A stretch of DNA of 64,000 nt from GWB2-37-7 sp942492835 (GTDB lineage: Bacteria > Bacillota > Clostridia > Lutisporales > Lutisporaceae): positions 3,844,001-3,908,000 of the forward strand of contig OW818645.1 in NCBI GenBank assembly GCA_942492835.1. The letters are read 5' to 3'. Below the pieces are notes generated by a model. That model was given only the letters and a program-made list of their open reading frames with translations, had not been told where the DNA came from and made no database searches. Below are positions 36,265-44,678 of the stretch, in pieces; positions within the stretch are counted from its first letter, which is position 1; each line of letters begins with the position of its first letter. A program made the position numbers and the translations under genes.

Positions 36265-39254
36265 TTGGATAGCACCTCCTGTTTCAAGACTTGCCATCTA
36301 TCATCCCAAGTCTGAGTTGTAGCCCATTCTTGACCTTTGACATTAGGATACTCTGTCATAGCTTGCTCAACAGCCTTAATCCAGCCTTCAAGGTCATCAT
36401 TGGCAATAATATGAATAAGCCCCATGTCTGCTAATGGTTGAAGTTCAGGAATTGGGGATGCAACTACTGGTATGCCTGCAGCAAGGTACTCATAAACTTT
36501 TATTGGTGCTGAATACCTAAGGTAGTCGCTGTCAATACAGAAGGGGATAATAGCAACCTGTGCAGCAGACAACATTTGGGGTAGGTCTTTGTATGATATA
36601 TGTCCAGTTTCATATATATTTGGATACTTGAATTCCATACCTTTATTTTGACCTATCATCAGCAGCTTGAACTTTTCAGCAAGTGCCTTGACTATTTCAG
36701 TATCTATCATAGTAGGATGAATACAACCCATATAAGCTAAAACAGGTGCAGGAAGCTTTTCGCTCAGCATTGTCCCTGCATAACTATCCTTTGAAAAATG
36801 CTCAAAGTCACAGGCGTTGGGGAGGTAGACCATCTTTTGATTATGGAACTTTTTATAATAATCAATGCAGCAGGTGCCAGTTTCGCCGGTATGCATAATT
36901 AATGCGGGTATTTTCTTATAAAGCAACATTGATGCGAATAGTACTATGTCAGCTTTACATATTAGGTCAAAGTCTGCACCATTCATCCAATCGCAGCAGT
37001 CATAAACCAGCTTTTTATATTTTATATTGCCACAGCGTTTCATCTGTTCTGGATTTGTAATATAAAGTATATCCACTTCATTGAGACAATCAAAAGCTTC
37101 AGCATTCACAACAGTAAGGTATGGAAAAGGCTCATAAACACCAGTAGCTGAATCATCTCCAAAGAATACTCTGTTTCTTTCGGAAGCAGCAAGTTTCAAC
37201 AAGTGATGTGGTCTTTGTTGCATGATGTTCCATTCCATTCCAGGAGGATATGCAATTGTTAGTTTCGAAGTTTGCCACGGGTTAATATCATCCCATTTAA
37301 CAAGAGTAGGGAAGGGGGTCAGTATTGCAAGGTAAGTCTCATCAGTATAGAACTCATTGAATGGGTCATCTTGAAGCCTTTCAAGATATTTATTATCTCT
37401 ATCAGTTGGCTTCATCCATCCAAGGTGTTTGACTCTAACGCTACTGTTTACACCTTCTCCATGCCTTAAAATGTTGACAGGAATACTTCCACAATGTCTT
37501 CGCTTATTTGCCCATTCATATCCAAATTCTACAGGTAAAACTCTGAACATTCTTGGAGCATATACAGTACCTGTAGGCCAATTATCATCATCACGATAAT
37601 GCTGCTCATCATCCCACATGTCATAGAACCTAAAGCCAATCCAATCAGCATCGGTCTGTGACATGAAGTAGGGTAGCTGTTCTTTCATGTGGTCAGCTTC
37701 ATAAAGTTCATCAGCATCGATGGCAATGAGCCAATCAGGATTATATTCTAGAGCATAGTCTAGTAACTCTTTTCTAAGCAAGCTTTCATTTTCCCATGAT
37801 TCCTTAGATGGTCGCACAAATATTCTTGTTGGATATTTAGCTTTTATTTCAACGATAAGTGAAAGGGTGCAATCATCTGAATGATCATCAAGAATAACTA
37901 TCTCATCACAAAACAAAAGCGTGTTTTCGATTACACGCTCAATGTACCCGTCGGCTTCATTATGTGCTAGCATCATTGCGACAAGCTTTGGTTTTTTGGG
38001 TTCTTCATTGCCAATCCATTCAGCGGCATATTCTTTTTCAAGTTTTAAAGGCTGAGGTATATGTACTTTTGGTTCCCCATATGAATATTGCTTCACTGAC
38101 ACAGCCCCAAACTGAGCCAGTATATTTCTCCACTTTTGTTTCCATATCTCAATATCAAAGCATTCAACAGCAATTTCACGATTGCGTTTACCCATCTTTA
38201 AGCGTGCTTCTTTATCTTCAGCTAAGAAATTAATATAGTCGCATATATTATCATGATTAGGGTCATATATCAAAGCATTATATCCATCAATAACAGCATC
38301 ACCCAAGCCACCAACAGGTGTAGTGATAATTGGCAATCCAGATGCCATTGATTCAAGTAGTGAAAGGGAGAGACCTTCAGTACTTATTGTAGGCACAAGT
38401 GATATGTCTGCCTGCTTATAAACTTCTGGCATTTCGTCCATCTCGTGATGAATAAACTTGACATTGCCACGGTGCTCATGTGACTTGAAGAATGCCTGAG
38501 CTGCTTTATCATCATGGGCCTGACCAGCCAGTGTGAAATTATACTGCGGCAGCTGAATAAATGCCTTTGTGACTTCTGTGCTGCCTCTGAGCACTGTGAG
38601 CCTACGAGGGAAGAGGACGTTAATACCTTCCCAAGTCTTTGGTGCTGGATTGAATTTATTTGTATCAACATAATTATAAATAACATGAGTTTTGCGCTCA
38701 CTGCCTGGCTCTAAAGCCTGTAATACTTTTCTAACATTACTATCAACAGCAACAACAGCATCAGGAGCAGTAAAGCCGTAAAGTTGTCTACGCATGAATT
38801 CTTTTCTTTGTTCTTCGTTTAGTGTCTGAATAGTATTCACGCCTTGGGTATTGTCCCAGTAGATACCATGACTCAAAGATATACAAGGCGAAATTGCATT
38901 TGGAAATGCAAGATATTGAGCAAAATATATTCTGAGGTCTGAAAGTGCCGAATACTCATTAAATTGCCAGTTTAAATCAGCGCAGGTATTAAATTCCCAT
39001 CCTCCATTGTTAGGTATCATCACAAATGTAATGCCTTTGTATTGCTTTGAGAATGGTTGTTGAATTCCTGCGAATGGCTGATATACTGTAACAATATGTC
39101 CTTCTTGTTGTAAGAAGTGGCATAAATCTATAGTGTATCTTTCGGCTCCACCAAAGATGATTTTGTCAGAACCTCCGACTAGTTTCCCGTCAATCATATG
39201 GGTGACTTCCTTGCAATCATGGAAGAAAGCCGTTGTTAGTATTGCTATACGCAT
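36261..39254 (-). CDS. Three-domain glycosyltransferase (GT4-GT2-GT4-like)
   Basis: A 997-residue protein starting at the ATG after GGAGGCG. Domain 1 (about 1-385) is a GT-B glycosyltransferase of the GT4 type: FGGAERYTIDL near the start and the E-x7-E signature STEGLSLSLLESMASG near 290. Domain 2 (about 421-650) is GT-A/GT2: AHNEADGYIERV, VILDDHSDDCT and the DxD-type IDADE near 510. Domain 3 (about 665-997) is again GT-B-like (PIKVYEYLAAGIPVVASPIP). No membrane segment is visible. It lies between terminase and portal, probably glycosylating a virion or host-surface component. Confidence 0.88.
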   Translation of the reverse strand: MRIAILTTAFFHDCKEVTHMIDGKLVGGSDKIIFGGAERYTIDLCHFLQQEGHIVTVYQPFAGIQQPFSKQYKGITFVMIPNNGGWEFNTCADLNWQFNEYSALSDLRIYFAQYLAFPNAISPCISLSHGIYWDNTQGVNTIQTLNEEQRKEFMRRQLYGFTAPDAVVAVDSNVRKVLQALEPGSERKTHVIYNYVDTNKFNPAPKTWEGINVLFPRRLTVLRGSTEVTKAFIQLPQYNFTLAGQAHDDKAAQAFFKSHEHRGNVKFIHHEMDEMPEVYKQADISLVPTISTEGLSLSLLESMASGLPIITTPVGGLGDAVIDGYNALIYDPNHDNICDYINFLAEDKEARLKMGKRNREIAVECFDIEIWKQKWRNILAQFGAVSVKQYSYGEPKVHIPQPLKLEKEYAAEWIGNEEPKKPKLVAMMLAHNEADGYIERVIENTLLFCDEIVILDDHSDDCTLSLIVEIKAKYPTRIFVRPSKESWENESLLRKELLDYALEYNPDWLIAIDADELYEADHMKEQLPYFMSQTDADWIGFRFYDMWDDEQHYRDDDNWPTGTVYAPRMFRVLPVEFGYEWANKRRHCGSIPVNILRHGEGVNSSVRVKHLGWMKPTDRDNKYLERLQDDPFNEFYTDETYLAILTPFPTLVKWDDINPWQTSKLTIAYPPGMEWNIMQQRPHHLLKLAASERNRVFFGDDSATGVYEPFPYLTVVNAEAFDCLNEVDILYITNPEQMKRCGNIKYKKLVYDCCDWMNGADFDLICKADIVLFASMLLYKKIPALIMHTGETGTCCIDYYKKFHNQKMVYLPNACDFEHFSKDSYAGTMLSEKLPAPVLAYMGCIHPTMIDTEIVKALAEKFKLLMIGQNKGMEFKYPNIYETGHISYKDLPQMLSAAQVAIIPFCIDSDYLRYSAPIKVYEYLAAGIPVVASPIPELQPLADMGLIHIIANDDLEGWIKAVEQAMTEYPNVKGQEWATTQTWDDRWQVLKQEVLSK

Positions 39255-39313
39255 TTTGTTCGCCTCCAAAATTTATATATTATAATTTAATTTTGATTCC
39301 TATATTTTATTTT

Positions 39314-39421
39314 TTAATGGCATTGGCTTGCAGGTTTTTTACACCTCACGCAAATGTAACCAAAACCTTTTACAAATTTAACTTTATGCTTAACCCAAAG
39401 AAAACATTTATTAGATTCCAT
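39314..39421 (-). CDS. 35-residue zinc microprotein, copy B
   Basis: ATG preceded by GGAGG at about 8 bases. The peptide MESNKCFLWVKHKVKF then VKGFGYICVRCKK and PASQCH. It shares the KCFLW, HK and VKGFGYICVRCKK elements with copy A. It lies 60 bases upstream (in transcription order) of the glycosyltransferase gene, so the two microproteins bracket that gene. Confidence 0.8.
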   Translation of the reverse strand: MESNKCFLWVKHKVKFVKGFGYICVRCKKPASQCH

Positions 39422-39441
39422 ATCAATAACCTCCAAAAATA

Positions 39442-39741
39442 TTATTGTGGATTATCTGGGTCTTGATAAATAAAGCCCAAGTTCTTCATCCGTTGTTCAT
39501 GCTTCTGTTTGATGAATTCCTGAGCCTTCTTAACTTTCTCAGTGGGGAAGCCCTCTTTTGAGTAAAGCATACCTTCTGGGTCATTTCTATAATCCCAAAT
39601 GCCGCCAAGCTTTTCAGTGCCATCATCTTCGATAACAACTTCCAAAGCCAAGCCGAGAGGATGAAGGAATGCTCGATTCAATTCTGAAACAAGTCCCATT
39701 TCTCTAAATTCTTTAATATCAATTCTTTTTATTTCGCCCAT
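39442..39741 (-). CDS. Hypothetical phage protein
   Basis: A 99-residue protein from the ATG after TTGGAGGCG. Contains LHPLGLALEVVIEDDGTEKL and GIWDYRNDPEGMLYSKE, a pattern shared by many small Firmicute phage proteins of unknown role. It follows the terminase gene after a structured 100-base spacer. Confidence 0.65.
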   Translation of the reverse strand: MGEIKRIDIKEFREMGLVSELNRAFLHPLGLALEVVIEDDGTEKLGGIWDYRNDPEGMLYSKEGFPTEKVKKAQEFIKQKHEQRMKNLGFIYQDPDNPQ

Positions 39742-39771
39742 ATCAATCGCCTCCAATTTATATTAGCCTCC

Positions 39772-39872
39772 AAAGGTATATAAAATGGGCGGTACACGTA
39801 GGAAGGAAGGCTAGGAGGCGAAGCCGAACCCTATATACATCCCCGTTATTTATACCGCCCAAAGGTATTAAC
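39772..39872 (-). other. Structured spacer between terminase and downstream genes
   Basis: On the - strand, TGGGCGGTA pairs perfectly with TACCGCCCA about 58 bases later; the loop contains a GGC-TTC-GCC mini-hairpin. The sequence TACCTTTGG occurs on both sides as a direct repeat (39,772-39,780 and about 39,859-39,868). No gene-sized frame lies inside. It could be an mRNA processing or translation-control element. Confidence 0.5.
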
Positions 39873-39875
39873 TTA

Positions 39876-41444
39876 TTATCCAGCCCTATCAATTCCACCT
39901 ATCATCCCGCACCATGGCAAAGCCACTGCAGGTATCTCAAAGTCTGAGAAGCAGAAGTATAGAGCACTGACTATATCATCGTACTCACTGTCAGATCCAT
40001 TATGGTACTGTGTTGACTGTCCTGGTCTTGTAACCATGATATAATCTTTTAATTGATTTTCAGTTTCTTGGCTCCATGGAATTTCACACCATTCCTGTTC
40101 AACAACAAGAGCAAAGTCTTCAACAAGGCGTTCCTTATTTCGTCCCTGCTCAGGAATAGGGACATTGGCTATACCACGTTTTGTAATCTGCGAACCTATT
40201 GTTTCACCTATACCGGTTTGACCGAAATTGCAAGAGGCTCCATTGTACATTCTGGAGTAAAATGCTATTCTATCCCATTGAGCATCCCAACCAAGAGAAA
40301 GCATACGATCAATCTTTACAACACGACCTTTGCTGTTTCTTATAATGCAAGGCTTGCCATCTCCCTTAGAAGCAGGGTCATAACCGATTGTATATACCTC
40401 AAAAGGCTCTGGAACTTCCCAATTTCGCCAGTATGCATCTATTTCATCCTGATTTGTTAAGTCGGGAGGGGTTTTCTTAAGGATTTTATCGTATTTAGGA
40501 AAGACCTGATTAACTTCTGAAATAAAGTCAGCAAGATAATCCTGCCTATATCTATTACGCGACATTCTACGTTCAAGGTTTTCTCTGTAGGTTTTGCCAT
40601 TTTTCTTGTTTACCTCATTACCACGCACAGCCATGTATGGGTTATCCCAAGTAGTAAATTTCCAACTTTCCCAATCAGGATCCCATTCAGAAGTATCTTT
40701 CTGTCCCCATTTCCACATCTTGTAGAAGTAATTCATGCCGAGGGGGGAGGAGTTAATAATAGCCATACCGCCTTTACCGCACAAGCCTCTGCCTGGAGAA
40801 TTAAGACGAGCTTCAAGATTAGACCATACATCTTCCATATCTGCAATACGTGCAGCCTCTGTTATAAGCACAACATCAAGACCAACACCGACAAGGGACT
40901 CAGGGTCATAAGCTGAATGCACTTCTATAATCCCACCATTGATAGTTTCAATTGTCCTTGTAGTCTTTGACACATCGGCAACAACTTCTTTTGGTAGATT
41001 ATGCATTAACTCACGCCAGTTCTGATTTGCAACTTTTTCAGTTGGTGCTATAATCCACATAAGAGCATGAGGTACCATGCTAGAATCTCTATCCTCATTA
41101 AGACATGCTATGAAGTATTGTATGCCTTCCATGATTGAGCATCGGTCTTTACCAAAACGAGCTCCAGCACATATGACCTTAAATCTTGCATCACTTTCAT
41201 GTATTAATTTTTGACCCCAATGTGGAGTATAATCAGCAGTAATATTTATGCCACCGCGAGCATTTCGCATACGGCATTCAGGACAAGTCTTGAAGGAGGT
41301 ATATGATTCATACTCAGGTCGCCATATTTGCGCAAAGGGCTTGCCACATTCTGTACAAAATGATACCTTATCAGCGGTTGAGTGTTGTATGGTATCTTCA
41401 TCTCTCTGTTTTATGATTTTAACTGGTTTATCCTTCTTAGCCAC
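39876..41444 (-). CDS. Terminase large subunit with N-terminal zinc ribbon
   Basis: A 522-residue protein. An N-terminal zinc ribbon (CTECGKPF ... CPEC) precedes the ATPase: a variant Walker A GARFGKDRCS (about 93-102) and Walker B VVLITEAARI. The RuvC-like nuclease includes IGYDPASKGDG and the late acidic SEYDDIVSALYF. GTG start with weak GGTGAT. A zinc ribbon fused to TerL is uncommon and may contact DNA or the small subunit. It drives genome packaging with the portal. Confidence 0.85.
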   Translation of the reverse strand: MAKKDKPVKIIKQRDEDTIQHSTADKVSFCTECGKPFAQIWRPEYESYTSFKTCPECRMRNARGGINITADYTPHWGQKLIHESDARFKVICAGARFGKDRCSIMEGIQYFIACLNEDRDSSMVPHALMWIIAPTEKVANQNWRELMHNLPKEVVADVSKTTRTIETINGGIIEVHSAYDPESLVGVGLDVVLITEAARIADMEDVWSNLEARLNSPGRGLCGKGGMAIINSSPLGMNYFYKMWKWGQKDTSEWDPDWESWKFTTWDNPYMAVRGNEVNKKNGKTYRENLERRMSRNRYRQDYLADFISEVNQVFPKYDKILKKTPPDLTNQDEIDAYWRNWEVPEPFEVYTIGYDPASKGDGKPCIIRNSKGRVVKIDRMLSLGWDAQWDRIAFYSRMYNGASCNFGQTGIGETIGSQITKRGIANVPIPEQGRNKERLVEDFALVVEQEWCEIPWSQETENQLKDYIMVTRPGQSTQYHNGSDSEYDDIVSALYFCFSDFEIPAVALPWCGMIGGIDRAG

Positions 41445-41470
41445 ACAACATCACCAACTTTCAGACATGA

Positions 41471-41494
41471 AAAAAGAGCCTTTAGGCTCTTAAA
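41471..41494. terminator. Bidirectional hairpin terminator upstream of terminase
   Basis: AAGAGCC / GGCTCTT with loop TTTA; T-rich on both exits (TTTTTTC on the - strand, TTAAAAT on the + strand). It lies between the zinc-ribbon gene and the terminase gene. Confidence 0.75.
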
Positions 41495-41503
41495 ATAATA
41501 ATA

Positions 41504-41731
41504 CTATTCGATTCGTTTGAACTTATTATTTATCTTGCATTTTGGACATTTTACCTTAACTTCAAATATAGTTTTCTTTTCATTTCCTGAACCCTCATTG
41601 CCAATCGCTACAATTTCTGCCTGCACGTTATTTAGTATAATTGCAACTCCACTAGGAATATTAAATCGTGCTTCCCATTTTATGAAGTTACCACAATAAA
41701 AGCATTCATCAATCCCATTTAATTCAACCAT
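41504..41731 (-). CDS. Zinc-ribbon phage protein
   Basis: A 75-residue protein started at the ATG after AGGGGGTG. CFYCGNFIKWEA near the N-terminus and VKCPKCKINNKF near the C-terminus form a split zinc ribbon around a beta segment. No specific role; possibly a DNA-binding accessory of packaging. Confidence 0.65.
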   Translation of the reverse strand: MVELNGIDECFYCGNFIKWEARFNIPSGVAIILNNVQAEIVAIGNEGSGNEKKTIFEVKVKCPKCKINNKFKRIE

Positions 41732-41790
41732 CCTATACACCCCCTTTCACAGAAGAATATTCTACAAAAGGTAGTATATACCTGCAAAAT

Positions 41791-41821
41791 TTTACAAATT
41801 ATTTATTATCTATGCTATAAT
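41791..41821 (+). promoter_or_regulatory. Promoter for the yjzC-like gene
   Basis: TTTACA (41,791-41,796), 19-base spacer, TATAAT (41,816-41,821), 40 bases before the + strand gene. Transcription would begin at the left arm of the inverted repeat. Confidence 0.6.
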
Positions 41822-41828
41822 TTACAGA

Positions 41829-42061
41829 GAGGTTACTGGTAAATCATGGAGGTATATTAAATGACAAAGAAAACATATAAACCCGGTGAAATTGCTAAGA
41901 CATCTGGTCAAGGTGTTATTATTGGTCCTCGTGGTGGAGTATCAAAAACAGAAGTTACAATAGTTGAAGGAAAGACTATTCCTCCAACTCCCAAGCCAAA
42001 TTCAACAATAAAAATTATTGACGTAACAAAACACAAGAAATAGTTTTACACCAGTAACCTC
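41829..42061. repeat. 12-bp inverted repeats flanking the yjzC-like gene
   Basis: GAGGTTACTGGT at 41,829-41,840 and its exact complement ACCAGTAACCTC at 42,050-42,061 enclose the gene but not its -35/-10 elements. No target-site duplication is visible. Confidence 0.85.
41861..42043 (+). CDS. YjzC-like small protein on the opposite strand (moron)
   Basis: A 60-residue protein (TYKPGEIAKTSGQGVIIG, EVTIVEGKTIPPTPKPNSTI) similar to the YjzC family of Bacilli and Clostridia, proteins of unknown function. Strong ATGGAGGTAT ribosome region. It alone in the 15-45 kb block reads on the + strand, has its own sigma-A-like promoter and is enclosed by 12-bp inverted repeats, so it is probably expressed in the lysogen independently of phage development. 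Confidence 0.75.
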   Translation: MTKKTYKPGEIAKTSGQGVIIGPRGGVSKTEVTIVEGKTIPPTPKPNSTIKIIDVTKHKK

Positions 42062-42082
42062 AACATTTCTATAATTATTAGC

Positions 42083-42607
42083 TTATTCTGCTTTACAATA
42101 TTCCTTCCAATGTTCCTTCACAAAGCCCCTAATGCCAGCACCAGGGTTATATTCAGGATATACCTTCATAAACTCAGATTCACAATCCTCTAAGATATTG
42201 CCTTTGATAATGCCATGTTTGATGAGGTAAAGTAAGCATATTGAAGTTGAACGGCTTTCACCTTGATTACAATGTACAAGAACTTTCCTGCCAGCCTTAA
42301 GGTTTTCATCAATAAAGTCAAGCGCTTTGTCAATCATGCCCTTATCGAAAAACTCAGGCTTTGGAGCATCAACTATGTTTAGCGCAAGTCTATTGCCACG
42401 TTCAGCCCACAGGTACTCAGAATATTCCTTTGGACAGCCTCTGCCAATATAACCAACAAATTGACGGTGATAAGATTCTTTTGCAGCGTGAACCACAGCC
42501 CAATTGTCTGTAGGTTGGTCAATTTCTCTGCCTGGAATATGTTCCTTTTTAAGGTTCCCATAATCATTGTCATTGCCACAGTATAGGTTAGGAAATACTT
42601 CTCTCAT
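42083..42607 (-). CDS. Dual-specificity-type protein phosphatase
   Basis: A 174-residue protein with the catalytic signature HCNQGESRS (Cx5R) at about residues 113-121, within VLVHCNQGESRSTSICLLYL, and a likely general acid Asp in VDAPKP. The N-terminal part (NLYCGNDNDYGNLKKE) resembles a tyrosine/dual-specificity phosphatase start. GGAGGCGA ribosome site. It may dephosphorylate proteins or small phosphorylated ligands; location upstream of terminase is unusual. Confidence 0.75.
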   Translation of the reverse strand: MREVFPNLYCGNDNDYGNLKKEHIPGREIDQPTDNWAVVHAAKESYHRQFVGYIGRGCPKEYSEYLWAERGNRLALNIVDAPKPEFFDKGMIDKALDFIDENLKAGRKVLVHCNQGESRSTSICLLYLIKHGIIKGNILEDCESEFMKVYPEYNPGAGIRGFVKEHWKEYCKAE

Positions 42608-42627
42608 AAACTCGCCTCCAAATTTTA

Positions 42628-43155
42628 TTATTTTAACATTTCTCTTACAGCATAATAAAGCTGCATATAGACAAACATTCCAGCATATTTCTTGTCTATG
42701 AAATTTATGTCGATGCAGTATCTATGTCCGAAAGTAAAAAGAGAAGCCAAAAACGACTTCTCATTGTATTCAGTATTGTATTTATGCTCAATAATCTTTT
42801 CGAGTCCTGCTGACTCTTCTATCATCACTAGCATTCGCTTGCCTCTTGCACGTTGAAATTCTTCTTCTATACGGCTTCTATCGTTGCAGAAATTACTGCT
42901 AATTTCCTCAATTGAGCCTTTTCTCTCTACATAACAGTCAATGTATGTATCTCTTACAATACCAAGTTCAGGGTTAGTAGGTAAGAAGCAAGTATAGTCA
43001 CCGTAATCAAGTTTTTGAGTAATATAAGAGATCTTCTTTGCTGTGAAATAGTCTATTATATGTTTATTGTTTTGTTCTCTTGAATCTACCACAATGGTAA
43101 TGCTTTGTAGGAGTTTTTTAATCTCCGAATATGTATATCTATAAAAATCAATCAT
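42628..43155 (-). CDS. ERCC4/XPF-type nuclease
   Basis: A 175-residue protein with the ERCC4 nuclease motifs: IVVDSREQNN and, after a KLDYGDYT strand, VERKGSIEEI (ERK catalytic core). Such stand-alone phage domains cleave branched DNA, here perhaps during recombination or packaging. Weak GGTGAT ribosome site. Confidence 0.75.
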   Translation of the reverse strand: MIDFYRYTYSEIKKLLQSITIVVDSREQNNKHIIDYFTAKKISYITQKLDYGDYTCFLPTNPELGIVRDTYIDCYVERKGSIEEISSNFCNDRSRIEEEFQRARGKRMLVMIEESAGLEKIIEHKYNTEYNEKSFLASLFTFGHRYCIDINFIDKKYAGMFVYMQLYYAVREMLK

Positions 43156-43166
43156 AATATCACCAA

Positions 43167-43418
43167 CTATTCAATAATGTTATCTAAATATTTCGAGTTG
43201 TTCCACACAAAGTTAATCATCTGCAATGCCTTTTCTTTTGGTATTTGATTACCAAGTACTCCAATTTTGCCATCTTCAAGCTGTGCTATGATCAATGTTT
43301 CTTTTAACTTTCCAGTTTCAAAACATTTTTTTAATGTATCTAGTAGTTCTATGTTTGATATAGCTAGTTGTTTTTTTGATTTATATCTATTTATGTCTAT
43401 TACTTGTTTATCCGTCAC
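43167..43418 (-). CDS. Hypothetical phage protein
   Basis: An 83-residue protein (VIDINRYKSKKQLAISNIEL, LIIAQLEDGKIGVLGNQIP). The second part has a beta-hairpin character seen in small phage proteins of early operons. AGGTGGAAACGTG start region. Unknown. Confidence 0.55.
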   Translation of the reverse strand: MTDKQVIDINRYKSKKQLAISNIELLDTLKKCFETGKLKETLIIAQLEDGKIGVLGNQIPKEKALQMINFVWNNSKYLDNIIE

Positions 43419-43429
43419 GTTTCCACCTA

Positions 43430-44215
43430 CTAATCATTAGAATTATCAATCTGTATAGCACCTTGGACCGTTCCAGTTGATTTGAACATGAAGTTGATTT
43501 TCTGCTTTTTCTTTGTACCCATACCATCAAGAACATTAGGATTCATAAGATTCTTAAGGGTATTTGTCAATCTTTCAGCAGCTTCAGCCATCATTTTCAT
43601 ATCCATTGGGGTGTTTATATTGTCAGTTACTCTTTTTAATACCTTTTCATCAGTTACCGAATTAATTATCTTATCTATGGAGTCCATTGTCTTTAATGCA
43701 GTTTCAAGCTTTTTACTCTCAACTTGAACTTCAACCGTCTGTCTTCTAGCTGCAAGTGCCTGTTTATTAATTTCAGCAAGACTTTCAATTTCGCCTATTA
43801 GTAGATTTTTTTGCTCAGTTTCCTGAGCTGGCGTAATCATTTGGCTCTGCATAAGAGGATTAACAGGAAGGATGTCGGTAGTAGGCTCATATAGAGCATT
43901 ATGCTCCTCATATATGATTGTGTTTCTAACTACTTTTAGAGATAATCCTAGATTATCCAGCTTATTTATAATTTCTTCAAAGGCTACCTTCCCAAGATTT
44001 CGAACTTTCAATAGTTCAACTTCTGTGAAATTCAACAGCTCACCGATTACTGACATACCACTGCTTATTAAACAATTTAGAACTTTCTTGGATAGTCCTA
44101 AACGTTCAAGCTGTTCTTCCAATATATTGACAGGTACATCATCAACAAAATATATATCTTCTTTTCTAAGGACCGTAATATCTTCAATTTGTGGTATAAA
44201 CTTACCAGTCATCAT
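43430..44215 (-). CDS. Protein with RNA-polymerase alpha C-terminal-like domain
   Basis: A 261-residue protein. Residues about 38-95 match the bacterial alpha-CTD closely: LGLSKKVLNCLISSGMS, GELLNFTEVELLKVRNLG, AFEEIINKLDNLGLSL, two helix-hairpin-helix elements that bind UP-element DNA. The C-terminal half is coiled coil followed by KKKQKINFMFKS. It lies where a small terminase could be, just upstream of packaging genes. A DNA-binding small-terminase role or a transcription modulator are both possible. ATGATG start overlaps the upstream stop. Confidence 0.75.
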   Translation of the reverse strand: MMTGKFIPQIEDITVLRKEDIYFVDDVPVNILEEQLERLGLSKKVLNCLISSGMSVIGELLNFTEVELLKVRNLGKVAFEEIINKLDNLGLSLKVVRNTIIYEEHNALYEPTTDILPVNPLMQSQMITPAQETEQKNLLIGEIESLAEINKQALAARRQTVEVQVESKKLETALKTMDSIDKIINSVTDEKVLKRVTDNINTPMDMKMMAEAAERLTNTLKNLMNPNVLDGMGTKKKQKINFMFKSTGTVQGAIQIDNSND

Positions 44216-44658
44216 TTATCACCATCCAAGAATTGAGGCCTTCTTTGAACAAACTCTTCCAGCGCCAAGTATATTGCATCTCTGTAAGAAAGCTTTACAA
44301 CTGATAGCTTATTCGCATTATCAACCACTTTCTTAAACTTCCCTGTATAGAGGGATTTTGATATAGGAATGTTTAAATTTTCATATGAATCATCATTTTT
44401 CCACTTTGGTGGGCGCCCAGAGCTGACCTTTGGAACTTTGCCTTTTAGTTTCCAATTGTCATAATGCTTTTGAAGAATTCCATATTGTTTTCTATCACCA
44501 TTAGGAAACTCACGAAATAAGTGAGCAATAGGCTTGAGTTTTGCTATTTTAATAATGCCATCAAGCCCAAGTCCGATAGCACCCTTTGCAGAACCAGAAG
44601 GGATCTCTTCAAGTTTGCATATTTCAAAAAAATTATAATAATTTGCTGGTAATCCCAT
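44212..44658 (-). CDS. Hypothetical phage protein with GRPPK motif
   Basis: A 148-residue basic protein after AGGAGGCG. Contains an AT-hook-like SSGRPPKWK and a C-terminal KLSYRDAIYLALEEFVQRRP of ribbon-helix-helix appearance. DNA binding is likely; with the alpha-CTD protein it may be part of packaging initiation or transcriptional control. Confidence 0.6.
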   Translation of the reverse strand: MGLPANYYNFFEICKLEEIPSGSAKGAIGLGLDGIIKIAKLKPIAHLFREFPNGDRKQYGILQKHYDNWKLKGKVPKVSSGRPPKWKNDDSYENLNIPISKSLYTGKFKKVVDNANKLSVVKLSYRDAIYLALEEFVQRRPQFLDGDK

Positions 44659-44678
44659 AATATCGCCTCCTAAGAAGC

